From the NCBI GenBank assembly GCA_903885375.1, contig CAISIK010000129.1, positions 1 through 64,000 of the forward strand: 64,000 bases of DNA, written 5' to 3'. This document shows positions 38,798-46,931 of this stretch, piece by piece. The notes below the pieces were generated by a model. That model ran no database searches and was not told the origin of the DNA. It was given only the letters and a program-made list of their open reading frames with translations. A program made the position numbers and the translations under genes. Within the stretch, counting starts at the first letter, position 1; every line of letters begins with the position of its first letter. The DNA is from an uncultured Pseudomonadota bacterium (GTDB lineage Bacteria > Myxococcota_A > UBA796 > SXON01).

Positions 38798-39231
38798 AGC
38801 GGGGCTCGGCGCATCACGATCGCATCGCAACCATCGGCGTAGTAGCGCCGGCGCGTACCCACCGGCTCCCAGCCGTGTCGCTCGTAGAAGGCGCCCGCGG
38901 GGAGGTTGTCGGCGCGCACCTCCAGCCAGCCCGCCGACGCCCGACCGCGCGCCTCGTCGAGCAGCGCCTCATGGAGGTGTGCCGCGACTCCCTGCCGGCG
39001 AACCGACGCCTCGACCGCGATGAGCAGCAGGTGGAGCTCGTCGAGCACGACCCACGCGCACGCGAACCCGCAGAGCGGCTCGCCGATCCCGAGGAGGATG
39101 CCGCCCGGACGGTCGAACTCCTCGTCGATCATGCCGGCCGTCCAGGCCTCGGCGCCCAGCGCACCCGCCTGCACGAGCAGGAGTTCGTTCCGGTGGGCCC
39201 GGGTGAGCGGGTACGGCCGGAGCCCGGTCAA
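38773..39231 (-). CDS. rimI: Ribosomal protein S18-alanine N-acetyltransferase-like GNAT enzyme
   Basis: The 152-residue GNAT acetyltransferase has the acetyl-CoA-binding motif A region LLIAVEASVRRQGVAAHLHEALLDEA (R/Q-x-x-G-x-G/A pattern: RRQGVA). A RimI-like end follows (LEVRADNLPAGAFYERHGWEPVGTRRRYYADG), where N-x-x-A-x-x-x-Y-x-x-x-G-F/W and YY-x-x-G are typical of RimI. It likely N-acetylates ribosomal protein S18 or another N-terminal Ala. It overlaps the SurA-like gene (ATGA) upstream and the AgmX-like gene tail-to-tail. Confidence 0.8.
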   Translation of the reverse strand: MTGLRPYPLTRAHRNELLLVQAGALGAEAWTAGMIDEEFDRPGGILLGIGEPLCGFACAWVVLDELHLLLIAVEASVRRQGVAAHLHEALLDEARGRASAGWLEVRADNLPAGAFYERHGWEPVGTRRRYYADGCDAIVMRRAPLYQPAANR

Positions 39232-39749
39232 GGCGCTGCCCCCACCGCGAGGGGCACCCGGATGTCCACGCGGGCGCGGGCCTCCTCCATCCAGCCCGCA
39301 TAGCGCCGCCCCCAGTCCTCCCGCTCCGCCTCGCTGGCATCCGCCCGCGGGGGAGGCAGGCTCCGGATCACGAAGTGTTCGGCCACCAGCCGGCTGTAGA
39401 GGAAGCCGAGAAACGCGCTCTCGTCGAAGCCCCAGCTCCGGAGCGCGGCCAGGCCATCCTCCCCCCGCGCCCAGTGCGAGAGGAACGCATCGGCACGTGC
39501 CCGCACCTCTGCCGAGTCGGGCCGAAAAACGGACGTTTCGCCGGCGAGCTGCCGCACGGCCGCCACATCCCGAAGCCGCTCCGCGAGGGGAACCGCGGGG
39601 TCCTCGAAGGCGGGTACGGGACTCGCGTCCAGCGGGTCGAAGAAGCGCTCGAAAACCACGTCACTCTGCGTCACGATCCGGCTTCCAACCACGAACAACA
39701 CCCGATCGACCGGCCCCGCCTTCGCGAGCCCGATTGTGAGCAACCACAT
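39228..39749 (-). CDS. SurA N-terminal-like periplasmic protein without a PPIase domain
   Basis: The product of about 173 residues has a short signal peptide (MWLLTIGLAKA|GPV). It then shows the SurA_N signature start VDRVLFVVGSRIVTQSDVVFERFF, where the typical form is VDRIVAVVNDEVIT-S-E. A helical region runs to the C-terminus (FDESAFLGFLYSRLVAEHFV). No parvulin PPIase domain follows, so it may be a chaperone-only relative of SurA. The start at 39749 gives a sensible signal peptide. An upstream ATG at 39800 would overlap the divergent ABC gene. It overlaps rimI by four bases. Confidence 0.65.
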   Translation of the reverse strand: MWLLTIGLAKAGPVDRVLFVVGSRIVTQSDVVFERFFDPLDASPVPAFEDPAVPLAERLRDVAAVRQLAGETSVFRPDSAEVRARADAFLSHWARGEDGLAALRSWGFDESAFLGFLYSRLVAEHFVIRSLPPPRADASEAEREDWGRRYAGWMEEARARVDIRVPLAVGAAP

Positions 39750-39774
39750 GGCAATCGTATTAACCGTGGCGCGA

Positions 39775-40704
39775 ATGATCGAAGTCATCGGACTGCACAA
39801 AGCTTACGGGCCCCGGCTGGCGCTCCGAGATGTCTCCTTCAACGTGGCCAAGGGTGAGATCGCCGCCTTCCTCGGGCCCAACGGCGCGGGCAAGACCACC
39901 ACGATGCGCATCCTCACCGGCTTCCTTCCGGCCGATGCCGGGGAGGTGCGGGTCGCGGGCTTCGATGTGTTTGACGATCCGCACGCCGTGCGGCAACGTG
40001 TGGGGTACCTGCCGGAAACGCCGCCGCTCTACCCGGAGTTGAGCGTTGGCGTCTACCTCGACTTCTGCGCGGAGCTGCGCGGGATGGCGCGCAAGGACCG
40101 CAGCCGTCGCGTGGGCGAAACGATGGAGCGCGTGGGCCTCGTGGGCTGGGAGCGTCGTCTCCTCGGCTCGCTGTCGAAGGGCTACCGGCAGCGCGTGGGG
40201 CTGGCGCAGGCCATCCTCCATGACCCGCCCGTCCTCATCCTCGACGAGCCTACGTCCGGGCTCGATCCGGCGCAGGTGGCCGGCATCCGGGACCTCGTGC
40301 TCTCCCTCGCCGGCGATCACACCGTCATCCTCAGCACCCACATCCTCTCCGAGGTGGAGGCGCTCTGCCCCCGCGCCGTGGTGATCGCCAACGGCCAGAT
40401 CGTGGCCGACGGGGCGATCGAGGAGCTCCGCGGCCGGGCCGCCGGCGGCCCGTGGACGTACGTGGAGGTTCAGGGCATCGAAGGGCCCCAGTTGGGCCGT
40501 CTTCCAGGCGTGAAGCTGGTGGAGCCGCTCGGGGAGGTCAACGGCTGGGCGGCCTGGCGGGTGCGCGCCGAGGGCGATCCGCGCGAGGGGCTCGCCGCCT
40601 CCGCCGCTTCCGGCGCGTTTCGCGTGAGGGCGCTCGAGCGCCGGCTGCCGAGCCTTGAGGAGGCGTTCATCAGCATCGTCGGCCGGGAGGGCACCGCCGC
40701 ATGA
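39775..40704 (+). CDS. ABC transporter ATP-binding protein (GldA-like)
   Basis: The 309-residue ATPase has Walker A GPNGAGKTT, the Q-loop region, the signature SLSKGYRQRVGLAQ (LSxG-type SKGYRQR) and Walker B PVLILDEPTSGLDP. It closely resembles the ATPases that pair with GldF/GldG-like permeases in gliding bacteria and with ABC-2 exporters generally. The C-terminal ~80 residues form a regulatory domain. ATG 39775 gives the canonical start IEVIGLHKAYG. It overlaps the permease gene by four bases. The transported substrate is unknown. Confidence 0.88.
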   Translation: MIEVIGLHKAYGPRLALRDVSFNVAKGEIAAFLGPNGAGKTTTMRILTGFLPADAGEVRVAGFDVFDDPHAVRQRVGYLPETPPLYPELSVGVYLDFCAELRGMARKDRSRRVGETMERVGLVGWERRLLGSLSKGYRQRVGLAQAILHDPPVLILDEPTSGLDPAQVAGIRDLVLSLAGDHTVILSTHILSEVEALCPRAVVIANGQIVADGAIEELRGRAAGGPWTYVEVQGIEGPQLGRLPGVKLVEPLGEVNGWAAWRVRAEGDPREGLAASAASGAFRVRALERRLPSLEEAFISIVGREGTAA

Positions 40705-41411
40705 GCACGGTGTTCACGATCTGGAAGAAGGAGATGCGGGTCTACGCGGTGAATCCCACCGCCTACGCCTTCCTCGCCGTCTTCCTCTTCCTCAGCGGCC
40801 TCTTCTTCTTCCTCGGGATCACGCTCACCGGCGAGGCGAGCCTGCGCGTGCTCGCCAGCAACCTCGCGATCGTCGAGCTCTTCATCCTCCCGATGCTCAC
40901 GATGCGGCACTTTGCGGAGGAGCGGCGCCAGGGCACCCTCGAGATGCTGCTCACCTCGCCGATCTCCCCCTTCGCCCTCGTCCTCGGCAAGTGGCTGGCG
41001 TCGGTCACCCTCTGCGGGTTGATGTTCCTCGGCACGGCGATCCTGCCGGCCATCCTCGCCTACTACGGTGATCCGGACTGGGGCGTCGTCGCCTCCACCT
41101 ACCTGGGCCTCCTGCTGGCGGCGGCGGCCTTCTGCGCGGCGGGGCTGTTCTCGTCCTCCCTGCTCGACGATCAGCTCGCGGCGGGCCTCCTCGGCATCGT
41201 CTTCCTCCTGCCCTTCTGGCTCGTGAGCCGCGCCGAGGCCTTGGTGGGGGACGAGCTCGCCGAGCGCGTGCGCCCCTTCGGCGTCCTCAACCACCTCGAT
41301 TCTTTCGGTCGCGGGATCGTCGATTCGGCCGACGTGTACTACTTCGCCGCGCTGGCCTTCTGCTTCCTCTTCCTCACCTACCGCGCGTTGGAGTCCCGCC
41401 GATGGCGGTGA
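40701..41411 (+). CDS. ABC-2 type permease (GldF-like)
   Basis: The 236-residue integral membrane protein has about six hydrophobic helices: near residues 20-40, 50-75, 95-120, 130-160, 165-180 and 210-228. The ABC-2/GldF pattern includes TIWKKEMRVYAVNPTAYAFLA at the start and MRHFAEERRQGTLEMLLTSPIS, the conserved R-R-x-G-T-x-E-L/M-L-L motif. It partners the upstream ATPase and the downstream GldG-like protein. It overlaps both by 4 and 10 bases. Confidence 0.88.
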   Translation: MSTVFTIWKKEMRVYAVNPTAYAFLAVFLFLSGLFFFLGITLTGEASLRVLASNLAIVELFILPMLTMRHFAEERRQGTLEMLLTSPISPFALVLGKWLASVTLCGLMFLGTAILPAILAYYGDPDWGVVASTYLGLLLAAAAFCAAGLFSSSLLDDQLAAGLLGIVFLLPFWLVSRAEALVGDELAERVRPFGVLNHLDSFGRGIVDSADVYYFAALAFCFLFLTYRALESRRWR

Positions 41412-42859
41412 GTCAGCGAAAGCGGCGTTTCGCCGCGGGCAGCAACGCCTTCCTCATGAGCGCCGTGATGATCGCGGTGGCGTGCGTGGGCTACCTGCTG
41501 GTCGACCTCCACCGCATCCGGTACGACCTGAGCGCCGATCAGGGGTCCGTGCTCCTCGCCGACACGCGCACGAAGCTGGCGCTGCTGGATCGGGACGGCG
41601 AGCCCGTCGTGGTCACGGCCTTCAGCGGGCAGCGGGGCAAGAAGGAGACCTACTTCAAGGATCGGGCCCTCCAGGACCTGATCGACGAGCTCGACTTCGC
41701 CTCGCAGGTCGTGGAGGTCCATTTCGTCGACCTCGACAAGGACCGGTTGACGGCAGAGAAGCTCGGCGTGACCGACTACAGCACGGTGGTGGTGCAGCGC
41801 GGCCAGGCCCGGGTCGACATCAAGGACCGCGAGCTCTTCCGCCGCGTGGGCACCGGCAACGACCGTCGCCTCGACTTCCTCGGCGAGCAGGCGGTTGCCC
41901 GGGCGTTTGCCCAGCTCACAGCCGACAACCACCGCATCGTGTACACCCTCGTCGGCCACGGGGAGCTCGATCCGCAGAAGTCCGACCTGGGCGGCCTCTC
42001 AGAAGTGGCGGCGGTGCTGCAGCAGGACGACTACGAGCTCAAGAAGCTCGACTTCGTGAGGCAGACCGACTTCCCGGTACCGCGGGTGCCGGATGATGCC
42101 GCGGCCGTGGCCGTGCTTCGCCCCCGGGTACCCATCCCGCCCCTGGAGGAGGACCTCCTCCTCGCCTACCTCGCTGGCGGCGGGTCGCTGCTCATCGCGG
42201 TCGATCCCGACTCGCCGGTGCCGGGCATCCTCGGGCGGCTCGGCGTAGCCATCCCCAGCGGGCGCGTGCTCGACAAGATGCTCGTCTTCCCCTACCCGGA
42301 CCGCCCGGTGCCCCGGTACAAGGGGCACGTCATCACGCGCGACCTCGCGGAGGACAACCTCGTCACCGTGGTGAGCAGCGCCGCCCCGGTGCAGCCGTCG
42401 GTGCCGCCCATGGAAGGCATCCGCAGCTCCATCGTGCTGGAGACGAGCCGCGAGGGCTGGATCGATCGCGGCGGCGAGGTCCGGAGCGGGCAGGGCGTGT
42501 ACGAGCCGGACATCGACGGCGCCGGCCCCGTCTCGATGGCGGTGGCGCTCGAGGTGTCCAGCGATTCGGGGCTCGTGAGCCGCGGCAACGCCCGGGTACT
42601 GGTGAGCGGCGACTCCGAGGTCTTCACCAACGGCCTCCTCGCCGAGGGGCCCGGCAACGCCAGCTTCGTCCTCAACAGCTTCCGGTGGCTCGTGCGCGAC
42701 GACGACCGTATCTCCGTCGTGGGCAAGCCCGCGGCGGTTCGGCGGCTGGCGATCAGCGTGGAGGACATCGAGCAGATTCGCTGGTTGGCGCTGGGAATGG
42801 GCCCGATCCTGGTGCTGCTCCTCGGCGCCGGGGTGTGGGCAGCACGGCGCGGGAGGTAG
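41402..42859 (+). CDS. GldG-like ABC accessory protein
   Basis: The 485-residue protein has one N-terminal helix (~18-36), a large extracytoplasmic region (~40-460), and one C-terminal helix (~465-483). The soluble part has the two-domain GldG/auxiliary pattern with DLSADQGSVLLADTRTKLALLD, TLVGHGELD, and LLLAYLAGGGSLLIAVDP. Such proteins cooperate with ABC-2 permeases and lack peptidase residues. The ATG lies within the permease gene, 10 bases before its stop. Function in gliding is known from GldG in other phyla. Here it is inferred. Confidence 0.83.
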   Translation: MAVSQRKRRFAAGSNAFLMSAVMIAVACVGYLLVDLHRIRYDLSADQGSVLLADTRTKLALLDRDGEPVVVTAFSGQRGKKETYFKDRALQDLIDELDFASQVVEVHFVDLDKDRLTAEKLGVTDYSTVVVQRGQARVDIKDRELFRRVGTGNDRRLDFLGEQAVARAFAQLTADNHRIVYTLVGHGELDPQKSDLGGLSEVAAVLQQDDYELKKLDFVRQTDFPVPRVPDDAAAVAVLRPRVPIPPLEEDLLLAYLAGGGSLLIAVDPDSPVPGILGRLGVAIPSGRVLDKMLVFPYPDRPVPRYKGHVITRDLAEDNLVTVVSSAAPVQPSVPPMEGIRSSIVLETSREGWIDRGGEVRSGQGVYEPDIDGAGPVSMAVALEVSSDSGLVSRGNARVLVSGDSEVFTNGLLAEGPGNASFVLNSFRWLVRDDDRISVVGKPAAVRRLAISVEDIEQIRWLALGMGPILVLLLGAGVWAARRGR

Positions 42860-42860
42860 G

Positions 42861-44405
42861 GTGAAACAGTTTCGCGGCACGCTGATTGCGCTGGTGGTCC
42901 TGGTCCTGCTCGGCGGGGCCTACTGGGCGTCGCGGCCCGTGGAGCTCACGCCGAAGGAGCGCAAGGCGGCGGCCTCCAAGCAGGAGGGCGTGGCGCTATT
43001 CGTGTTCGAGAAGGCCGACCTGGTACGCATCGACGTCACCCGCCCCGACGGCACGATCGCCCTGGTCGAACGGCCGGATGCGTGGTGGATCGAAGGCTCC
43101 GAGATGCGGGCGAGCCGCCAGATGGTGAACCGGGTGAAGCACCAGCTCCACGACCTCGTGTCGCGCGCGAGCGTGGTCGACGGGAGCGACGATGCCTCCC
43201 TCTACGGGCTCGGCCCGAGCGCGATCCACGTCAAGCTCACCATGCGCGACGGCACGCTGCACGAATTCGACGCCGGCGATCCGAACCCCACCGGCGTGAG
43301 CTTCTACGTGCGCAAGAGCGGTGAAGAGGCCATCTACACCGTCAAGAAGTCCGCCATGGACTACTACTCCCTCGGGCTGGCGGAGTTCCGGGAGCGCCGG
43401 TTCGCCACCTTCGACAGCAAGGATGTTGACGGTCTGGATGCCACGCTCCCGGGCGGGAAGCGGCTGAAGCTCCAGCGCACGGGCGAGCGCCTGTGGGACC
43501 TCCTCGAGCCGCAAGCCTTCGCCGCCGCCGACATGGAGGTGCGCGGGCTCCTGGGCCGAATCAGCGCGATGAAGGCCATCGACTTCGTGGAGGGCGAACC
43601 GGCCGACCTCTCGGTGTACGGTCTCGCGGCGCCGCGGGCGCGCATCCAGGTGCGGTTCGCCGGTGGGCGCGCGCCGCTCACCCTGCTGCTCGGGTCGCCA
43701 AGCGGCAACACCGAAGGGGAGTACCCCCTGGCGTGGGCGATGCTCGAAGGCGAGCCCTACGTCTACGAGGTCCGCGATGTCTTCCTCGCCGACTTCGAGG
43801 CCGACCCGGCGGCGCTCCGCCTTCGTCGCTTCTCCCGCGTGGAGGAGAACGACCTCGTCTCCGTCACCAGCACCTTCCACCCCACCGACCCCGACGACAC
43901 CGCGCTCGCCGGCACCGTCACCGTGGTCCAGGCGGCGTCGGAGTGGCAGTGGGAGGACGGGGTCATCGCCCCGGGCAGCACGCCGAGGCGCGTCGGCTCC
44001 CGCGCGGCCAACCTCGAGAGCTTGGAATTCGTGGGTACCGGCAGCGACGCCACCTACGGTTTTGACCACCCGGTCCTCCGCATCGACCTTGTCGACAAGG
44101 AGCAGGTCACCACCACGCTGCTGCTCGGCAAGGAGGGCCCCCCGTCGGCCGACGCCGAGGGAAACGTGCGGCACCAGTGGTACGCCCGAAACCTCACCTA
44201 CCCCGAGGTGTACCTCGTGGACTCGGGGCTGCTCGATGTCGTGGAGGACCTCCACCGCGAGCACGGTCGCCACGCGCGGGGCGAGGCGGAGGAAGAAGAA
44301 CGCGCCGCCCGGATCGAGGCGGAGCGCAAGGAGGTGCGGGAGGCCGAGCGTCTCGAGCGCATCAAGAAACGCAAGGAAGAAGGACAGCCATCGGAGGGGA
44401 AATGA
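42861..44405 (+). CDS. DUF4340 domain protein
   Basis: The 514-residue product has one N-terminal membrane helix (FRGTLIALVVLVLLGGAYW, ~4-22). A long periplasmic region of repeated DUF4340-like modules follows: GTIALVERPDAWWIEG, VHDLVSRASVVDGSDDASLYGLGPSAIHVKLTMRDGT and LYGL-like blocks, with repeated YGL/YGF motifs. It ends in a charged Lys/Glu/Arg coiled-coil tail. DUF4340 proteins are commonly encoded just after GldA/F/G-like ABC genes, as here. GTG start one base after the GldG-like stop. Its stop overlaps the next gene (ATGA). Function unknown. Confidence 0.82.
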   Translation: MKQFRGTLIALVVLVLLGGAYWASRPVELTPKERKAAASKQEGVALFVFEKADLVRIDVTRPDGTIALVERPDAWWIEGSEMRASRQMVNRVKHQLHDLVSRASVVDGSDDASLYGLGPSAIHVKLTMRDGTLHEFDAGDPNPTGVSFYVRKSGEEAIYTVKKSAMDYYSLGLAEFRERRFATFDSKDVDGLDATLPGGKRLKLQRTGERLWDLLEPQAFAAADMEVRGLLGRISAMKAIDFVEGEPADLSVYGLAAPRARIQVRFAGGRAPLTLLLGSPSGNTEGEYPLAWAMLEGEPYVYEVRDVFLADFEADPAALRLRRFSRVEENDLVSVTSTFHPTDPDDTALAGTVTVVQAASEWQWEDGVIAPGSTPRRVGSRAANLESLEFVGTGSDATYGFDHPVLRIDLVDKEQVTTTLLLGKEGPPSADAEGNVRHQWYARNLTYPEVYLVDSGLLDVVEDLHREHGRHARGEAEEEERAARIEAERKEVREAERLERIKKRKEEGQPSEGK

Positions 44406-45919
44406 CACTCGTCCCGCTGCTGCTCGCCTGTTCCACGCCGCCCGAAAACCTCCCGTCCGAAGCCCCCGCCGGCTTCACACTGGTTTACCAGGGGGGGGTT
44501 GACGGCGAGATCGAGCCGTGTGGCTGACCGCGGCATCCCCAGGGCGGTCTGTCCCGGAGAAACTCGGTTGTTGCAACGCTCAAGGAGCGTGGGCGTCCGC
44601 ACGTCACGGTGGATGCCGGAGGGCTGTTCAGCCGGGGTCCGGTGATCGCCCCCGCGGCGGTCGCCGACCACGAGGCCAAGGCGGGGCTCATCGCGGAGGC
44701 CTACGCCCTCGGCGGGATCGACGCGATGCTGCCCGCGCGGGGCGACTTCGCGCTCGGCCGCGCCGTGCTCGAAGGGCTCGCCGCCAAGCACGCGCTCCCC
44801 TATGTCGTCAGCAACCTCGTCTGCGCCGAGCCGCTCCCCTGGCCCACCACCCGCCGCCTGGAGGTGGGCGGCGGCGGGGTCGTGGTGTACGGGATCGTCG
44901 GGCCGGAGCTCGAGCTGCCGGGTTGCCAGGTGCGCGACCCGAAGGCCCTGCTCGCGTCACTGCCCGTCGATGACACCGTGTACATCGTGCTCAGCGACCA
45001 GAAGCGCGCGCGCGACGAGGCGCTGGCGGTGGCGGCCCCGGGCGTGGACTTCATCGTGAGCAGCGATGGCATGGAGAGCCTTGCCTCGCCGGTCGCGCTC
45101 GACAACGGCGGGCTCCTGCTCGCGAGCGGCACGCGCGGGAAGCTCCTCGGCCTCCTCGAGGTCAACCCGGCGGCCGGCGGCCGCTCCTGGCGTGATGACG
45201 GCGCCGGCGTCGCCCGGGCGGAGGACCTCGCGGCCGCGCAGGCCAAGCTCAAGGAGCTCGCGGAGCGCAAGGCACAGGCGGAGGACGAACGTGCGCGAGA
45301 CCGCATCTCGCGCCAGGAGGAGTTCTGGAAGAAGAAGGAGACGAAGGCGGCCGACGCGGTGGCCCACGCGGCCCCCGCCGGCACCGTTGAAGGCTCCGTC
45401 AAGAACGAGCTGCGCCCGCTCGGCACCGACATCGCGGAGCACGCCCCCACCTTCGCCCTCGTCTCCGCCTTCAAGACGGCGCACTCGGGCGCTGCCTCCA
45501 GCGCCCCCGCCACGGGCACCAGCACCCAGCACGACGGCACGGGCATGGGCCCCTACGTGGGAAACAACGCCTGCACCGGCTGCCATGCCGAGCAGGCGGC
45601 CCAGTGGGAGACGACCGGGCACGCACGCGCGTGGGCCGCGCTGGTGGCGCAGGAGCGGCAGTACGACCCCGACTGCTACACCTGCCACGTGACCGGAGCG
45701 ACGGACCGCGAGGGGCCGAAGGACCCCCGCCGCCTCGGCGGCCTCGAGGATGTGGGCTGCGAAGCCTGCCATGGCGCGGGACGCGCTCACGTCGCCGGGC
45801 CCCAGCAGTCGCACCTCGTGCGGTCGCCGCCCACCAGCCAGTGCATCACCTGCCACGACTCGCGGCAGGACGGCGGCCGCTTCGACGAGGCCACCTACCG
45901 TGCGAGGGTGAAGCACTGA
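44402..45919 (+). CDS. Putative selenoprotein: metallophosphatase-like/tetraheme cytochrome lipoprotein (in-frame TGA at 44525-44527)
   Basis: Read through one in-frame TGA, the gene encodes 505 residues. The parts are a lipoprotein signal (MTLVPLLLAC, lipobox Cys10), a degenerate 5'-nucleotidase/metallophosphatase-like domain (~25-250), a coiled linker, and four CxxCH heme motifs: CTGCH 391, CYTCH 425, CEACH 453 and CITCH 481. The family motif is D-G-E-x-E-P-C-G-C; here it reads DGEIEPCG-[TGA]-PRHPQGGLSRR. The TGA therefore replaces the second Cys (residue 42), and both sides of the TGA are in the same frame and match the family. A hairpin with a GGUCU loop follows. I infer selenocysteine. 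The metal-binding residues of true phosphatases are missing (GNHD is ARGD), so catalysis is doubtful. The ATG overlaps the DUF4340 stop, with strong GGAGGGG upstream. A nonsense mutation is the main alternative. Confidence 0.72.
44528..44566 (+). promoter_or_regulatory. Predicted bacterial SECIS hairpin
   Basis: Directly after the TGA, 18 nucleotides lead to an apical loop GGUCU (44546-44550). Inner stem: GGGC (44542-44545) pairs with GUCC (44551-44554). Below an A/C mismatch, CC (44539-44540) pairs with GG (44556-44557), and U36-A60 and C37-G59 extend it. The spacing (18 nt) and the GGUCU loop match what I recall of the E. coli fdhF element. An exact bulged U in the stem is not seen. Pairing was made by eye, not by an energy program. 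Confidence 0.65.
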
Positions 45920-45944
45920 CGCCCACGTCGGTTAGCAGCCGCCC

Positions 45945-46931
45945 GTGAACGTCCTCGCGATCGAGAGCAGCTGCGACGAGACCGCGTGCGCGGTGGTGTG
46001 CGCCTCGGAGGGCCGGGTGCGCGTGCTCAGCGATGTCGTGCGGGGGCAGGCGGCGCACGCCCGCTTCGGTGGCGTCGTGCCGGAGATCGCCTCGCGCGCT
46101 CACGCCGAACAAATTGTGGCCACCGTGCAAGCCGCCCTCCACACCGCCGGGATCACCCGCCCAGATGCCGTCGCGGCCACCGCCGGCCCCGGGCTCATCG
46201 GTGCAGTGCTCGTCGGCCTCTCCTTCGGGAAGGCCGCGGCCCTCGGATGGGGGGTGCCGTTCGTTGGCGTGAACCACCTCGAAGGGCACCTGCTCAGCGC
46301 GCTCCTGAACGATCCCGCGCCGGCGTTCCCCTTCCTCTCGCTGGTCGTCTCCGGCGGGCACACCACGCTCTACGCTGCCCTCGCCGTCGGAGAGTACCGC
46401 GTCCTGTGCGAAACCACCGACGACGCCGCGGGGGAGGCCTTCGACAAGGTCGCCCGCATGCTGTCGCTCGGCTACCCCGGCGGGCCGCGCGTGGAGGCCC
46501 TCGCTCGCTCCGGCAACCCTCGCGCGGTCGCCTTCCCCATGCCCCGCCCGAGCCGGAGCCCGCACGACCTCAGCTTCAGCGGGCTCAAGACCGCCGTGCG
46601 GACCTGGATCGAGCGCCACCCGGAAACGAGCCCGGCCGACGTGGCCGCCTCCTTCCAGGACACCGTGGCCCGCTACCTCCTCGATCGGGTGGAGTGGGGC
46701 GTCTCCACCACGGGCATCCGCCGCGTGGCCATCGGCGGCGGCGCCGCCGCCAACGGTCGAATCCGCGAGGTCCTCAGCGCGAGCGGCCTCGAGGTCTTCC
46801 TCCCCCCGCGCGAAACCTGCACCGACAATGCCGCCATGATCGGCAACGTCGCCGCGCTTCATCTCGCGGCCGGGCACCCGCCCTGGCCGCTTTCCGCCAC
46901 CGCGCGTTCGCGGTGGGAGGTTGGTACATGA
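45945..46931 (+). CDS. tsaD: tRNA N6-adenosine threonylcarbamoyltransferase TsaD
   Basis: TsaD transfers the threonylcarbamoyl group to A37 of ANN-reading tRNAs (t6A). The 328-residue ASKHA-fold protein has the N-terminal SSCDETA block, the iron-binding HLEGH motif (VGVNHLEGHLLSAL), SGGHT, and the PGGPRVE and GGGAAAN(G/N) phosphate motifs. The length is typical. GTG start 25 bases after the cytochrome stop. It overlaps rsmA by four bases. Confidence 0.97.
   Translation: MNVLAIESSCDETACAVVCASEGRVRVLSDVVRGQAAHARFGGVVPEIASRAHAEQIVATVQAALHTAGITRPDAVAATAGPGLIGAVLVGLSFGKAAALGWGVPFVGVNHLEGHLLSALLNDPAPAFPFLSLVVSGGHTTLYAALAVGEYRVLCETTDDAAGEAFDKVARMLSLGYPGGPRVEALARSGNPRAVAFPMPRPSRSPHDLSFSGLKTAVRTWIERHPETSPADVAASFQDTVARYLLDRVEWGVSTTGIRRVAIGGGAAANGRIREVLSASGLEVFLPPRETCTDNAAMIGNVAALHLAAGHPPWPLSATARSRWEVGT

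Noticed and set aside
44491-44498. A frameshift at the run of eight G as explanation for the broken cytochrome gene
   Set aside because: The frame is the same before and after the TGA, and both sides match the family. An indel would not leave only a TGA at a Cys position.
44402-44527. Taking the 41-residue peptide as a complete small lipoprotein
   Set aside because: It stops in the middle of a conserved motif (EPCG), and the downstream sequence continues the same family in the same frame, so it is half of one gene.
45986-46927. A long in-frame extension upstream of rsmA
   Set aside because: It is the shadow of tsaD in another frame and is Arg/Pro-rich. The rsmA ATG at 46928 gives the family N-terminus.
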